NCBI RefSeq assembly: GCF_958295425.1
Contig: NC_081151.1
Coordinates: forward strand, 18,676,452 to 18,740,451
DNA: 64,000 nt
Reading direction: 5' to 3'
DNA from: Solea solea
Taxonomy: Eukaryota; Chordata; Actinopteri; Pleuronectiformes; Soleidae
Shown: positions 49,901-58,235 of the stretch, piece by piece
Numbering within the stretch: the stretch's first letter is position 1
Layout of the letters: each line of letters begins with the position of its first letter
The notes under the pieces: generated by a model
Seen by the model: the letters and a program-made list of their open reading frames with translations, nothing else
The model's database searches: none
What the model was told of the DNA's origin: nothing
Made by a program: the position numbers and the translations under genes

Positions 49901-52900
49901 TGGAACGATTAATGACGTGTTGTGACGTTACATGTGCACATATAATGCTGGACTCAGACATACAGTATGTGGTGAAGGCTAAAACTGAAAGGCTTCCCAT
50001 TCACTTCGAAGAGAGGAGCTTCAAGTGCATGTTTAGGTCTGTTGCTTCTAGAACTGAAACGATTCATCGGTTATTAATCGATTACTAAATGAATCGACAA
50101 CTATTGATTGATGATTAAAACAAGATTTCCGATCGTTTAAGCTTCTTTAAATGTGAATATTTACTTAATTTCTTTGCTCTGGATAAGAAATCAATAAAAG
50201 TCAACCATTTTGGTTTGTGGACAAAACATGACATTTGAGAACATCATCATGTCCAGGTTTGACGAACACTGATCAACATTTTTTAAGGTTTTCTGATAAC
50301 ACCAAACGATTTATTGAGAAAATAATCAACAGATTAATCGATTATGAAAATAATCGTTAGTTGCAGCTCTAGTTGCTTCGCATTTCTTGAATTCTATGCA
50401 ACAGAAATTGAAAAAATAAAGCTAAACTGGCAGTGCAAGCGCAGGTCAATCAAAATGCATTATGCAAACATGCCAACACAGGTGCCAGTCAGTTAAATCA
50501 TGTTAAACTGTGTCGCTCGAACACTACACGGCTCAAATGGAGCATTTGGACAGGTTCTTCTCCCCATTGTGACAATTTTGTGTCAGACAAAGTGCACCCA
50601 TCAATAGCTGCCTTCAGTGTCAGACCAACCCACCGTCAAAGCATTGATGCCACACATTTGTATGAGTCCAGCGTGATTATCAGTTCAGACAATTCAAAAA
50701 TGTCTCCCCCTGGACTCATATCAGCTACCTTTGTTGTCATTTTCAATTTGCATTGTGCTGTTTGCTAATGACAGTATGAATGCGTTCTTTAGGGACAGCA
50801 AACTGACAATGCTGTTGAGGGAATCCCTTGGCAACATAAACTGCAGAACCACCATGATCGCCCACATTTCTGACTCCCCTGCCAACTACACTGACTCGCT
50901 CACCACCATCCAGCTGGCGTCTCGAATCCACCGCATGAGAAAGAAGAAATCTAAGGTACGCCGATGAACCGAATGAGCTCTGATAAAAACACGTGCAGCT
51001 ATAAACCCGACAAAAGAATAATGTACGGAAATAAAGTGGGGGTGCAAAGGTCGTTGATGCAGATGGTTCATTTCTATAATTTACCATAGTGTTCAGTTAC
51101 ATGTTTGAATTTAAATACCTCTAAATAATGGCTCATGCAAGAAGAACTGTGCTGCATCTTACATTATGATAAAGATGATATGATAATGCAGTGAAACTGA
51201 TGCCTAACATTATTTTTTAACGGTTGCTGTTATAGCAATTCCATTTCTAATATGCATGTGCAAGTTTTATTACATTCATCTTATTTCATGCAGTGACTGA
51301 ACGCCTTTATATTTTTCCTGCTCCCATCGAGCAAATTAATCTGTGAATGCTGTTGCAGATGAAAGATTATTCGTGGGCTAACTCACGTTCTTCTCAGCTC
51401 TTCAACACATAATCATGTAATCAATACTAATGCCTAAGGAAGTGTGTAATGCATTCCCTCGGATTAGGGAAATATATGCTCCACATAATTAGCCAGAAGG
51501 ACAGCATGTATTTTTTTCCGTATTGGTCCCTGGCATGATTACAATGCAGTCCACATATAGCAATTCATATGACTGACATTAATATCTGTCTGATTATCGA
51601 TGTGCACTTTTAACCTTAAGATAAATATCGACTGGTCATTTCACGGCTCTATAACTCGTTTTACAATGAAATTGTTAAGAAAAAATGTCCCTGTAAATTA
51701 TAGCGGTTAAAATTTGAATGGATTATTATATTAATATTTTTAGCGGATAGAATCATCATCACTTAATGAGACTGAGGACTTCTTTGACTATGCGTTGCAG
51801 TATGCATCCAGTTCATCCGGAGGGGAGAGTTCCTGTGAGGAAGGGAGGATCCGCCGGCCGCCACACCTCAGACCCTTCCATCCTCGGACAGTAGCGCTGG
51901 ACCCTGAACTGCCCTCCCTGCTAAGTGACCCAGACTACTCCTCCAGTAGTGAACAGTCCTGTGATACTGTCATTTATGTTGGGCCTGGTGGAACTGCAAT
52001 CTCAGACAGAGAGCTCAGTGACAACGAAGGCCCGCCTGCCTTTGTACCCATCATCCCCTCTCTGAATAAGAAGAGGCCGGTAAGGGAAGGCCCTCTGGAC
52101 AGAGACCAGTTTTTCAAATGCAACACATTTGCTGAGCTGCAGGAGAGGTTAGAGTGTATAGATGGCAGTGAAGAGCCCACTGCTTTTGTTGGAGAGGGCA
52201 AGCGAGGTCAGGCTAGTCCCAAGAGTGACAAATCAAAGGAGATCCAAGGCTGTGTTTCACCAAAAACTGTAGCAAATATCTCTTGCAGCCAAGAGAGCAC
52301 CTCACCCAAGCAATCTCCAAAATCTGTCACCACGCCACCGTCCTGCAGTCCCAGTACTAAGTCTAAACTGGACAATGCCAAGATACAATGCATACTTGAA
52401 GAAAGCGCAACACCAGAGAGTGTCCAAAATGTATGCAGGACCAGTGCTGATGGTGAGAAGGCCTTGGCTCCTGAGAGCCAGGTTAGTACAAATACATTAG
52501 CAAACCCTTCAGTATCAAACTCTGAGCCCGTGGTACGGGAGAAGGTTTACTTCAACAAGAAAGCCCTGCCAAAGCCGGCCCCTCCGCCTTCGCAGCATGT
52601 AGATAATGAGGAAAGATCCAGCACCAGAATGCCACCTGTGGGAATGAGTCACCAAGCTGTGAAAAGAAGGGATCCCTGCACTTCCCCCTTGTTCAGAGTT
52701 CCAATGGAGATGTGTCAGGTGCGCTCTACGTTGAGGGAGAGGTGTCTGGATCGGGACATCCTTAGAGCTACGGTTACCTTGCAGCAGCCCGTGGAGCTAA
52801 ATGGAGAGGATGAACTGGTGTTCACCGTGGTGGAGGAGCTGTCTATTGACAGCCTTGTCGATACGGGCCGTCCCTCCAGCATTATCAGCTTCAACAGTGA

Positions 52901-55900
52901 CTGCTCCCTTCAGGCTCTGGCCTCCGGCTCCCGACCTGTCAGCATCATTAGCAGCATTAATGATGAATTTGATGCCTACACATCAGCTGTAGGAGGAATG
53001 GGGGGGAACGCTGCAGTGGTCACACCCCACCAGGAGGGAATGAAGGATTGTGTAGACAGCAGAGGTTCATCTATTAGCTCTTGGCTGAGCGAAGTTAGTG
53101 TCTGCACGTTGGAGAATGAAGGGGCTCATTCTAATGATGTCTTCCTTCCTCAGTCCAAACAGACGGGATCCGCGGCCACATTTTGCTTTGATTCCTTGGA
53201 TATGCTCCATTGTGTATCTTCCCCTAGAGATGCCAAGAACTCCTTAAATGACAGTGGGTTTAGTTTTTCGGAACAAGACAGTGATAGTGCTGCCTCAAGC
53301 AAACTATCACTGACAAAGTGCCCCCCATCTCCGGAATCAACCAAAGGCTCCCTCAAATTCACATCCAAAATAACAAAAACTCATTCCCTTAGTTCCTCAC
53401 AACTTCCACAGACCCCCAACATAGTCAATTCCAGTCTTCCCAGGAAGATTAAACCTACCTCATCCATCTCTCATAGTAGTAGCAGTAGCAGCAGCAGCAG
53501 TAGGGAGCCTCCAAGACAAGAGACTAAACAGGAGGATCCATGGCAGCGCACTGACAACCACTCAGAACCTCAGTTTTCTGAATCCAGCAACACCAGCAGA
53601 TTTGCCAGAAATCCCCCTAGTGGCATACCTTACAGCAAAACATCCAACAGCAGCAACAGTGTACCCCGTCCACCAAAGGTGCAGGGGTCTACCTCATCCC
53701 AGAGGGTGGTCGACGGCTGCGAGAAATCAGCCAGTAAGAATCCTCCCAGCAGAATGCCTCAGCTCAGACGAGGTGCCACCACCCTGGGAACAGTGCCGGT
53801 CATCCATTCCACCATAGACTACAAGGGGAGCCAAGATAGTATGACATCTACCACAAGCCTTAAATTCTCATCTCTGGGGAAAAACAACAAGGCCAACTCA
53901 CAGAAAGCAAGTAACATCCCTAGACCTGGTTGCACCTCACCTCCCCTCCCTCCAGTGAGAAAGTCCAGTCTTGATCATAAGATTAAGACCCTTTTTCCCC
54001 AAAGTGCCTTAAAGTCAGCATATGGGGAGACAGGAAGGGCCTCTGGGGTAAGGGCAGCCGTATCAGAGGAAGAGCTTGATGTGCGTCACAGAGTGGACTC
54101 TGTCAGTAACAAAACCTCCAGCCTCAACATAGCCAAAGTTACCTCCAGTCTAAAGGCTAGAGGGCCGAGAGGAGAGGCTGGCCACCATTATGGCAGTCAG
54201 ATGTCACTGGAAAGGTGTGAAAGTCTGTCCTTATCGGGTTCCAGGACTGCGCTCAGTCGGGAGAACAGTGGGACAAGTTTAGGTAGTAACAAATCCAACA
54301 AGTCCATTCCAAGATTTGGTATTCCTAATTCATCCAGCTCTCCTATAGCCACCTGTTTGTCATCCCCAGGTGGAGGAAATACAAGCAAATCTGGACAGGT
54401 GAAAGCTTCCGTAAATCCCAGAGCAGTCGGAACAGTCAGTGGTAGTAAGGCACGTTCACTGTCAGCCAACAACGCAAAGGGCCTAAGCTCTTCCAACAAA
54501 TCTCTGTCCACTCCCATGACCAGAAACACCAACGCCAACCTCCCTCCGTCAGGACGGACATCGGCTCCTCGGACCCCTGCTGCGGTCAGTAATAAGCCAG
54601 GGAGAGGAACTATCATGGGCACAAAGCAGGCCATGAGGGCTGCCAACAGCCGCGTGAGCGAACTGGCAACGGGCAACGTATCAGGCAAACACTTGAGAGG
54701 TTCGGGCGATTCGGATAGCGGCAATGACAGCGGGGTGAACGCGAGTGACGACAAACCTCCCACAGCCATCCTGCCCTCCCCGTACAGCAAAATCACGGCA
54801 CCCAGGCGGCCTCAGCGCTACAGCAGCGGCCACGGCAGCGACAACAGCAGTGTCTTGAGTGGGGAGCTGCCGCCAGCGATGGGCCGCACGGCTCTCTTCT
54901 ACCACAGCGGTGGCAGCAGTGGGTATGAAAGCATGATCCGTGACAGCGAAGCCACAGGAAGCGCTTCCTCCGCCCACGACTCCATGAGCGAGAGCGGCAT
55001 GTCGTCTTCGGGCAGAATAAGAAGCTCCAAGTATCCCAAGAAGAGAGCAAATGGTAAGAGTGTACTATGGGTTATGTGATTTTATAAATTGCAGTGCAGG
55101 TATAAATGCTTTACTCAAATATTAGGAATAGATCCCCCTGATAATAACAGGATATGCTGATGACTAGGAGATAAAGCTTCTTGTGAAACTATGCACATTG
55201 AGACTGTATTCGCAATCAATGAATGCTGTCTCCTAGGAAACTATCCATGCTGGGTTTCTTACTTTACAAATCTATTCTTATTACATTCATGAATTTGTGT
55301 TTCATTGGGTTTTCTCTGTGCCTGAATCAGCAGTGTAAATTATTCATACATATTTTATACGGGGAAAATAACAATGAATGTTTCAGACGAGACGACTTTG
55401 AACAGCGGTGATCAACTAAGATGAATTGAACATGAGCGTCAGTGGCTAGGTTAAGGTTGTTGGTTTTTTTTAAAACTGTATAGGGTATATAATCATTTGA
55501 ATTCATGTGTGTTCAACAGAACTTTTTGAATGTATTTGTGCAGTGAACATACAGAATGTTTACTCATGAATCCTTATAAATATGCAATCGCAAGTCCGGG
55601 CTCGTGTAAAGCCATGCATTACTTTACATCTCAGAGTGAGACTCATACATATTTACTCAGAGAACCTGAGAAATAAATAGCGCCACTGTATGTCACGGAA
55701 CGTAATTGGTGCCTTTTATGAATGTGTGCATCGTATGCGCGGCTTTTGTAGGTTTCCAGAGAAGACGGCTGATCCCGGCGCCCCTGCCTGACACCTCTTC
55801 CCTGGGGAAGAAGGCCAGCACAGCAGGTCAGTGGGTGGACCTGCCCCCTATGTCTGGACCACTGAAGGAGCCGTTTGAGATCAAGGTGTATGAGATCGAT

Positions 55901-57771
55901 GACGTGGAAAGGCTTCAGAGGCGGCGTCATGAGGAAACCGCAGAGGTGAGCAGTAGGGATGAGCCGATACAATACTATATGGATCAAGATCACTGGGTTT
56001 TATATTGGACTGATAAAAATTCTGTAAAAAAATCCACATTTGGCCCCCCAACCAATTTTTTGTGGCCCACCACTTTATAGTGAGATATTTCTGTATGTTT
56101 TTATTTATTGATAGATTAATTTTGTATCATAAATACGTTTCTATTGTGAACTATTTATCGTTCCATATCAAAACAGACACTTTTATTTTGAAATTATGTG
56201 AAATATCGTCATAAATATTACTATTGCGATGCCTTTTTCACAAAAAGTTAGACTTTTTTCCACTTGACCGGCCCCCTGCTAGACACTCCGTGGCCCCTAG
56301 GACGTTTGGGTTTGAGACCCCCGGTCTAAAATGACTGCATCAGACTGATACCGGTGTCTGCAGATACTCGAGTGTGTGATATCAGAAGCTTGTATCATGC
56401 TGTCCCGCGTGACTTGTTTTACATGAGCTAATGTCTGGCCCGAGATTCTGTCAATCACGCCTGCTAGGTCGGCGCAGTCGGTGTGTTTACACGTGTGACA
56501 TTTGTGTCTTACACGCTCAAGACGTGCCACATTGACTTGTGTTGTGGGAACGTCTGAGCTCGTTCCTTCCCACTTTCTTTTTAAAGAACAGGACAGGAAT
56601 AATACGTCTCAGATGTGTGACCCACTGTCGGCTAAGAGGCAAATCCCAGAGTTAAAATGTCTGTATCTAATTCCCGGCACTGGGTATTTTGACAGCGCTC
56701 CGCGGGAATGTCAATAGTTCGGGAGGTAATTACTGACGAGGGTTAATTAGGTTGTGTATGAGTGATGACTCGACTTACTGCTGCCGAGCGTGATGGTGAT
56801 GTTGGGGGAGAGAGAGGAAGAATAGAAAAGGTAGATTGGTCAGGGAATGTGCGATAGATTCAGCGGCACCCAGCACCCTCCCAAATCAACTCATCGCCGG
56901 CGCTCATTCCCAAATGCCTGATCGCTTTTTATAGCTGGCTCCTCTTCTGTGGATCATTAACTGCTCCCACAAGTTCAGTGCAGGCAGACAGGGATTTGTT
57001 AAGAGAAGATATTAAATCAACTGCATGGTGGTTAGATTAACTTTCAATTAGGGGAAAAAAGATCAGGCATCGATGGCTTTTTTTCCATCAGCCATTTATT
57101 GTCTCTGACTTTCCCAAAACTTTGAGAAATGCAGTTGGAATCTCATACTGAGAACATCTGCTGTTCATATAATAATCTGTCTTGTTAAACATTCTAACGT
57201 GTTTCTCTTCTCTATTCTTGTATTTAGCAATCATTCCAAGATGTTGACAAGGTGAGCCAAGATTTCTCTTTGAGAAATAGATTTTATTACACTTGTTGAA
57301 CAAGTACAATCATACAATGGAAAGTGGCTGAAGGTGTTTGTCTTTCCTTGTCTGTCAGGGCCTGCTGTATTTCAACAGTAAGCTGAAAATACTGGAGAGA
57401 AGGCAACAGCAAGTGAGAGAACTGAGAGCAAAGCATGAGATGTTGTTGGAGGAGCTGGAAGACACAAAGGCCAGGTTGATGATGGACCCCAGCAAGTGGA
57501 ACGGAGAGTGTAAGTGATCCATGACCTAAAATCCTGAATGTGTTTTGTGCCAAATCATCTAACCACACTCTAATTTGACTCTATGACAGTTGAGGTGGAC
57601 CAGAATTTGGATAAAGAATCTCTGGAGTACCTGGAGGCCCTGGCACAGGCCACAGAAGAGCTGGAATTCTGTGTCAACCTATGCAAGTCCCATGTCATGA
57701 TGGTGACCTGCTTCGACATCAGCATGTCGACACCCGGCGTACAGGAGGGCCTGCGTGAAGTGGAAGTCTGA
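19520..57771 (+). CDS. kif26a: Kinesin-like protein KIF26A, 5'-partial gene (14 coding exons)
   Basis: The join is 19520-19990, 26198-26406, 43051-43234, 45940-46152, 47033-47126, 47749-48011, 48846-49029, 49538-49697, 50793-50955, 51801-55053, 55752-55945, 57228-57251, 57359-57509 and 57590-57771. It totals 5,745 nt: 1,914 codons plus TGA. All junctions preserve frame. In order the protein has an N-terminal CxxC region (about 1-160), a Ser/Thr-rich linker (158-288), a divergent kinesin motor (about 289-640), a long Ser-rich disordered tail (648-1731) and a short C-terminal coiled coil (about 1805-1850). Assignment to KIF26A rather than KIF26B rests on the C-terminus ([18 protein letters not shown] and a final acidic EVEV), which I recall as KIF26A-like. 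KIF26 kinesins are reported to bind microtubules without normal ATPase activity; mouse KIF26A is reported to restrain GDNF-Ret signalling through Grb2. The initiating exon(s) are not in the window. Teleosts may carry two copies, and I cannot say which this is. Confidence 0.93.
19991..26197 (+). other. kif26a intron, 6.2 kb
   Basis: No supported gene inside. It contains the SINE at 23041, a possible decayed hAT fragment at about 21514-21600 (AGAGCTGGGCAATAAT), an AT run near 20407 and a GT run near 24235-24254. Remaining sequence is unique-looking and unassigned. Confidence 0.7.
23041..23218 (+). mobile_element. tRNA-derived SINE
   Basis: A tRNA-like head carries an RNA polymerase III box A (TGGCCAAGTGG, 23048-23058) and a perfect box B (GGTTCAAGTCC, 23092-23102) 33 nt later. 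Then come a body (GGGGTACCCCTGAGCAAGGTA) and a 3' tail of ATTTAG repeats (about 23197-23216). The T-loop-like context shows the tRNA origin, but the downstream part does not fold as a tRNA, so it is not a functional tRNA gene. Target duplications are not clear. Confidence 0.82.
26198..26406 (+). CDS. kif26a: kif26a coding exon: Ser/Thr-rich linker
   Basis: The exon is 209 nt with acceptor gtcaacag and donor gtaagc. It enters in phase 0 and leaves in phase 2 (AG|G, Arg). It encodes a low-complexity Thr/Ser/Pro segment ending in [10 protein letters not shown]. That ending is the conserved KIF26 sequence just before the AAQKL block of the next exon, which fixes the reading frame. The 16.6-kb intron that follows contains the proposed alternative first exon, so this exon should be present only in the long isoform. 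Confidence 0.88.
28522..28595. repeat. Fragment of a dispersed fish MITE family
   Basis: GTGAGGTTTCAGATTGCAAC followed by CAACTGAATGTCTC and CACCCCTCCCTCG resembles the internal part of the element with AAAGGTCCAGTGTGT ends (as at 10789). Both termini are absent here. The match is from memory of the family. Confidence 0.5.
28690..28745 (+). repeat. Possible retroposon 3' tail
   Basis: AAATTTCGTTGTGCAATTTC followed by ATGACAATAAAGATC resembles the 3' end of a LINE/SINE lineage common in fish (TTTCGTTGTA...ATGACAATAAAG). Only the tail is recognisable. Confidence 0.35.
30596..30632. repeat. (GA)n microsatellite followed by a G run
   Basis: A mostly perfect GA tract with two interruptions, then GGGGGGGG (about 30631-30638). 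Confidence 0.9.
39469..39502. repeat. AT-rich low-complexity tract
   Basis: A TTTATTTATATATACATATA and (TA)n stretch running into a T homopolymer, about 340 bp upstream of the proposed internal promoter. Confidence 0.85.
39780..39900 (+). promoter_or_regulatory. Candidate internal promoter region of kif26a
   Basis: This is inferred only from the downstream first-exon-like structure. The stretch has a (GT)n tract and then a short CpG-containing segment (ttgcgccgcgagc around 39870). I see no convincing TATA box. The exact start site cannot be read from the sequence. Confidence 0.3.
39819..39843. repeat. (GT)n microsatellite upstream of the alternative first exon
   Basis: 25 bases of pure GT just upstream of the GAGA-rich leader. 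Length variation here could sit in promoter or leader sequence. Confidence 0.95.
40389..40451 (+). other. uORF, 20 codons, in the alternative kif26a leader
   Basis: ATG at 40389 reads [20 protein letters not shown] and stops at TGA 40449-40451. It lies about 410 nt upstream of the proposed MDWKE start. A six-codon uORF (MMNFCW) at 40362-40382 lies just before it. Whether either is translated cannot be told from sequence. Confidence 0.4.
40675..40844 (+). other. Two uORFs overlapping at TAATG in the alternative leader
   Basis: The first uORF, 34 codons, runs from ATG 40675 to TAA 40777-40779. The second starts on the overlapping ATG at 40779, encodes 21 residues (beginning [12 protein letters not shown]), and ends at TGA 40842-40844, only 20 nt before the main ATG. 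This spacing could reduce or regulate initiation of the short KIF26A isoform. The arrangement is directly visible; its function is inference. Confidence 0.4.
40882..43050 (+). other. kif26a intron, 3' part
   Basis: No exon supported between the alternative first exon and the exon at 43051. It includes a (GGGA)n tract at about 41173-41206 and a GGAGGT-rich stretch at about 41887-41910. Confidence 0.7.
41173..41206. repeat. (GGGA)n tract
   Basis: About seven GGGAG units in a row on the plus strand. G-triplet spacing makes a G-quadruplex possible. Confidence 0.9.
43051..43234 (+). CDS. kif26a: kif26a coding exon: basic linker before the motor
   Basis: The exon is 184 nt with acceptor tgtcttccag and donor gtgaga. 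It enters in phase 2 and leaves in phase 0. It encodes [17 protein letters not shown], a basic cluster that is a hallmark of KIF26 proteins, followed by a Tyr-Pro-Thr-x-Phe-Ser-Gly block, a proline-rich stretch and [17 protein letters not shown], which leads directly into the motor's first strand. It is the common acceptor for both proposed first-exon choices. Confidence 0.92.
43235..45939 (+). other. kif26a intron, 2.7 kb
   Basis: No supported exon. A poly-G run of about 13 occurs at 44594-44606, and a long T tract lies just before the acceptor at 45939. Confidence 0.75.
45940..46152 (+). CDS. kif26a: kif26a coding exon: start of the motor domain
   Basis: The exon is 213 nt (71 codons), phase 0 to 0, with acceptor aaaatccag and donor gtaagg. 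[10 protein letters not shown] is the motor beta-1 strand. [16 protein letters not shown] and [17 protein letters not shown] correspond to the kinesin F-x-F-D-x-V-F region. Upstream is an unusually long T-rich tract (about 45824-45847). Confidence 0.94.
47033..47126 (+). CDS. kif26a: kif26a coding exon: motor, first half of the P-loop
   Basis: The exon is 94 nt, phase 0 to 1, with acceptor tttccacag and donor gtaagc. It encodes [22 protein letters not shown] and then [10 protein letters not shown]. The last Gly codon (G|GC) is split by the intron, so the nucleotide-binding loop is assembled only after splicing. Conventional kinesins have YGQTGSGKT here; this one reads FGQVKLGKT. Confidence 0.94.
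47749..48011 (+). CDS. kif26a: kif26a coding exon: motor, P-loop end and central core
   Basis: The exon is 263 nt, phase 1 to 0, with acceptor catcctcag and donor gttaga (weak, non-consensus beyond GT). It opens with the conserved [11 protein letters not shown] and continues with [15 protein letters not shown], the alpha-2 region, then [20 protein letters not shown], the counterpart of the kinesin S-x-x-E-I-Y-N strand. It ends at REDPICGTQ, which continues as LQNQSEL in the next exon. Confidence 0.94.
48846..49029 (+). CDS. kif26a: kif26a coding exon: motor, switch I region
   Basis: The exon is 184 nt, phase 0 to 1, with acceptor cctctccag and donor gttagt. It encodes [20 protein letters not shown], then [20 protein letters not shown] and [12 protein letters not shown]. 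The usual kinesin switch I sequence NxxSSRSH is replaced by an expanded loop with only RNSH remaining. This is a family trait of KIF26 and fits the reported lack of ATPase activity. The final A joins TG of the next exon to make Met. Confidence 0.93.
49538..49697 (+). CDS. kif26a: kif26a coding exon: motor, switch II region, ends at a GC donor
   Basis: The exon is 160 nt, phase 1 to 2, with acceptor tttggcccag. It encodes [18 protein letters not shown]; the DLGSCE at 49570-49587 stands where normal kinesins have [26 protein letters not shown] is the alpha-4 region, followed by PYR. The donor is AG|GCAAGT at 49698, a GC-type splice site matching the known GC-AG consensus. Reading to the GT 4 nt later would put the next exon out of frame. 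Confidence 0.92.
50049..50371. mobile_element. Non-autonomous hAT element, 323 bp, in the GC-AG intron
   Basis: The left end is TAGAACTGAAACGATT. The right end reads, on the other strand, TAGAGCTGCAACTAACGATT. Subterminal ATTAATCGATT motifs recur at both sides. A perfect 8-bp duplication, GTTGCTTC, lies at 50041-50048 and 50372-50379. This is the abundant teleost hAT MITE with TAGAGCTGCAACTAACGATT ends. It has no transposase. Confidence 0.93.
50793..50955 (+). CDS. kif26a: kif26a coding exon: end of the motor domain
   Basis: The exon is 163 nt, phase 2 to 0, with acceptor gttctttag and donor gtacgc. It encodes [20 protein letters not shown], the best-conserved kinesin alpha-5 block (R-[DN]-S-K-L-T), then [10 protein letters not shown] and a final helix ending [11 protein letters not shown]. 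The basic end marks the boundary between motor and tail. Confidence 0.94.
50956..51800 (+). other. kif26a intron before the giant tail exon
   Basis: 845 nt, AT-rich, with donor gtacgc and acceptor gcgttgcag. No other feature seen. Confidence 0.8.
51801..55053 (+). CDS. kif26a: kif26a giant tail exon (3,253 nt)
   Basis: A single exon of 1,084 codons, phase 0 to 1, with acceptor gcgttgcag and donor gtaaga. It opens [16 protein letters not shown], followed by [33 protein letters not shown] and [13 protein letters not shown], all strongly conserved in KIF26A. Most of the rest is Ser/Pro/Thr/Asn-rich and probably disordered, with a nine-serine run (53475-53501) and two SxIP motifs (SGIP 53619-53630, SNIP 53910-53921). 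Its end, [20 protein letters not shown] and [13 protein letters not shown], is again nearly invariant in the family. The tail is presumed to carry signalling and microtubule-binding contacts. Long antisense frames here, for example 54197-54796, are shadows of the biased codons. Confidence 0.96.
53475..53501 (+). repeat. Coding AGC/AGT repeat (nine serines)
   Basis: Nine consecutive AGY codons inside the tail exon. They are all of the AGY class, unlike the mixed serine codons nearby, which suggests replication-slippage growth. Length polymorphism would stay in frame. Confidence 0.9.
55752..55945 (+). CDS. kif26a: kif26a coding exon: conserved [15 protein letters not shown] block
   Basis: The exon is 194 nt, phase 1 to 0, with acceptor cttttgtag and donor gtgagc. 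It encodes [19 protein letters not shown], then [19 protein letters not shown] and [20 protein letters not shown]. The block from [12 protein letters not shown] to ERLQR is a signature of KIF26A and KIF26B. A nested mobile-element cluster begins within about 10 bases of its donor. Confidence 0.94.
55954..56405. mobile_element. Nested transposon remnants in a kif26a intron
   Basis: TAGGGATGAGCCGATAC (from 55954) looks like a hAT-type end. The matching interior resumes at about 56327 (TGACTGCATCAGACTGATACCGG and on). Between them (about 56000-56326) sits a second element whose inverted end, GGTTTGAGACCCCCGG, resembles the GGGTCTCAAAC ends of another hAT group. The inner copy therefore appears inserted into the outer. 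Right end of the outer element not found; borders approximate. Confidence 0.55.
56406..57227 (+). other. Rest of the kif26a intron before the microexon
   Basis: About 820 nt with no further exon or repeat recognised. The pyrimidine tract for the microexon acceptor is at about 57198-57225. Confidence 0.7.
57228..57251 (+). CDS. kif26a: kif26a 24-nt microexon (QSFQDVDK)
   Basis: A pyrimidine-rich tract with acceptor ttgtatttag leads into exactly eight codons, followed by the strong donor aag|gtgagc. It is phase 0 at both ends, so inclusion or skipping leaves the frame intact. It sits between the [13 protein letters not shown] exon and the coiled-coil exon, and the intron after it is only 107 nt. 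I do not recall a matching insert in human KIF26A, but that comparison is from memory. The alternative reading, that it is not an exon, also gives an intact protein. Confidence 0.7.
57359..57509 (+). CDS. kif26a: kif26a coding exon: C-terminal coiled coil
   Basis: The exon is 151 nt, phase 0 to 1, with acceptor gtctgtcag and donor gtaagt. It encodes [18 protein letters not shown], then [19 protein letters not shown] and [13 protein letters not shown], a charged helix with heptad-like leucines. The corresponding region of KIF26A and KIF26B has the same L-x-ERRQQ start and the LM-x-DP-x-W ending. Confidence 0.93.
57590..57771 (+). CDS. kif26a: kif26a terminal coding exon with stop
   Basis: The exon is 182 nt including TGA at 57769-57771, entering in phase 1 after an 80-nt intron (acceptor ctatgacag). 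It encodes [20 protein letters not shown], then [20 protein letters not shown] and CFDIS, then a short acidic end, REVEV. The [18 protein letters not shown] block and the acidic last residues resemble KIF26A more than KIF26B, which by memory ends soon after CFDI. Confidence 0.94.
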
Positions 57772-58229
57772 GGACAAAAGGAAGTTGAGGCAGAGCTACG
57801 AGGAAGTGAGAAGGATGGTAAACAAGCGATGCTGTCAGCTAAGAGTTATCGCTGGAGTGAAGATCAAACGGAGATGAGACGAGAGTGGATCCTTGCGTGA
57901 GAACAGAGAACATCTTTACCACCTACTACAGTGCCTCGTTATCCAGGACATAGTTTTAAAGACAAAGGAATAAAACGTGAGCACAAATGTTGTTGCCCTA
58001 ATGGCAAGGCAGAGGCCATCACTTACTCAAGCGTCAACAACATGTGGAAGTGCCTTTTTTATTGTTTTCTTTTGAGTCTTTATTTTTCATATGGTGCAGG
58101 TATCGCGAGCATACCGAAGCAAACCCTGAACATATTGCTTTTATGAAAAATATTTTATATTGCATTGTATAGTGTATTTATATGATTATGTGGTATGTAC
58201 AAATATCTTTTTTGAGAGAAAAAAAACAA

Positions 58230-58235
58230 AATAAA
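58230..58235 (+). terminator. Proximal poly(A) signal AATAAA
   Basis: A canonical hexamer 459 nt after the stop codon, inside an A-rich run (aacaaaataaagataaaaaa). It could give a short 3'UTR, but a clear downstream GT-rich element is lacking and the A-rich context weakens the call. Confidence 0.4.

Noticed and set aside
54197..54796. 199-codon minus-strand open frame
   Set aside because: Lies wholly antisense to the conserved kif26a tail exon; Ser-rich codons of the sense strand leave the antisense frame open.
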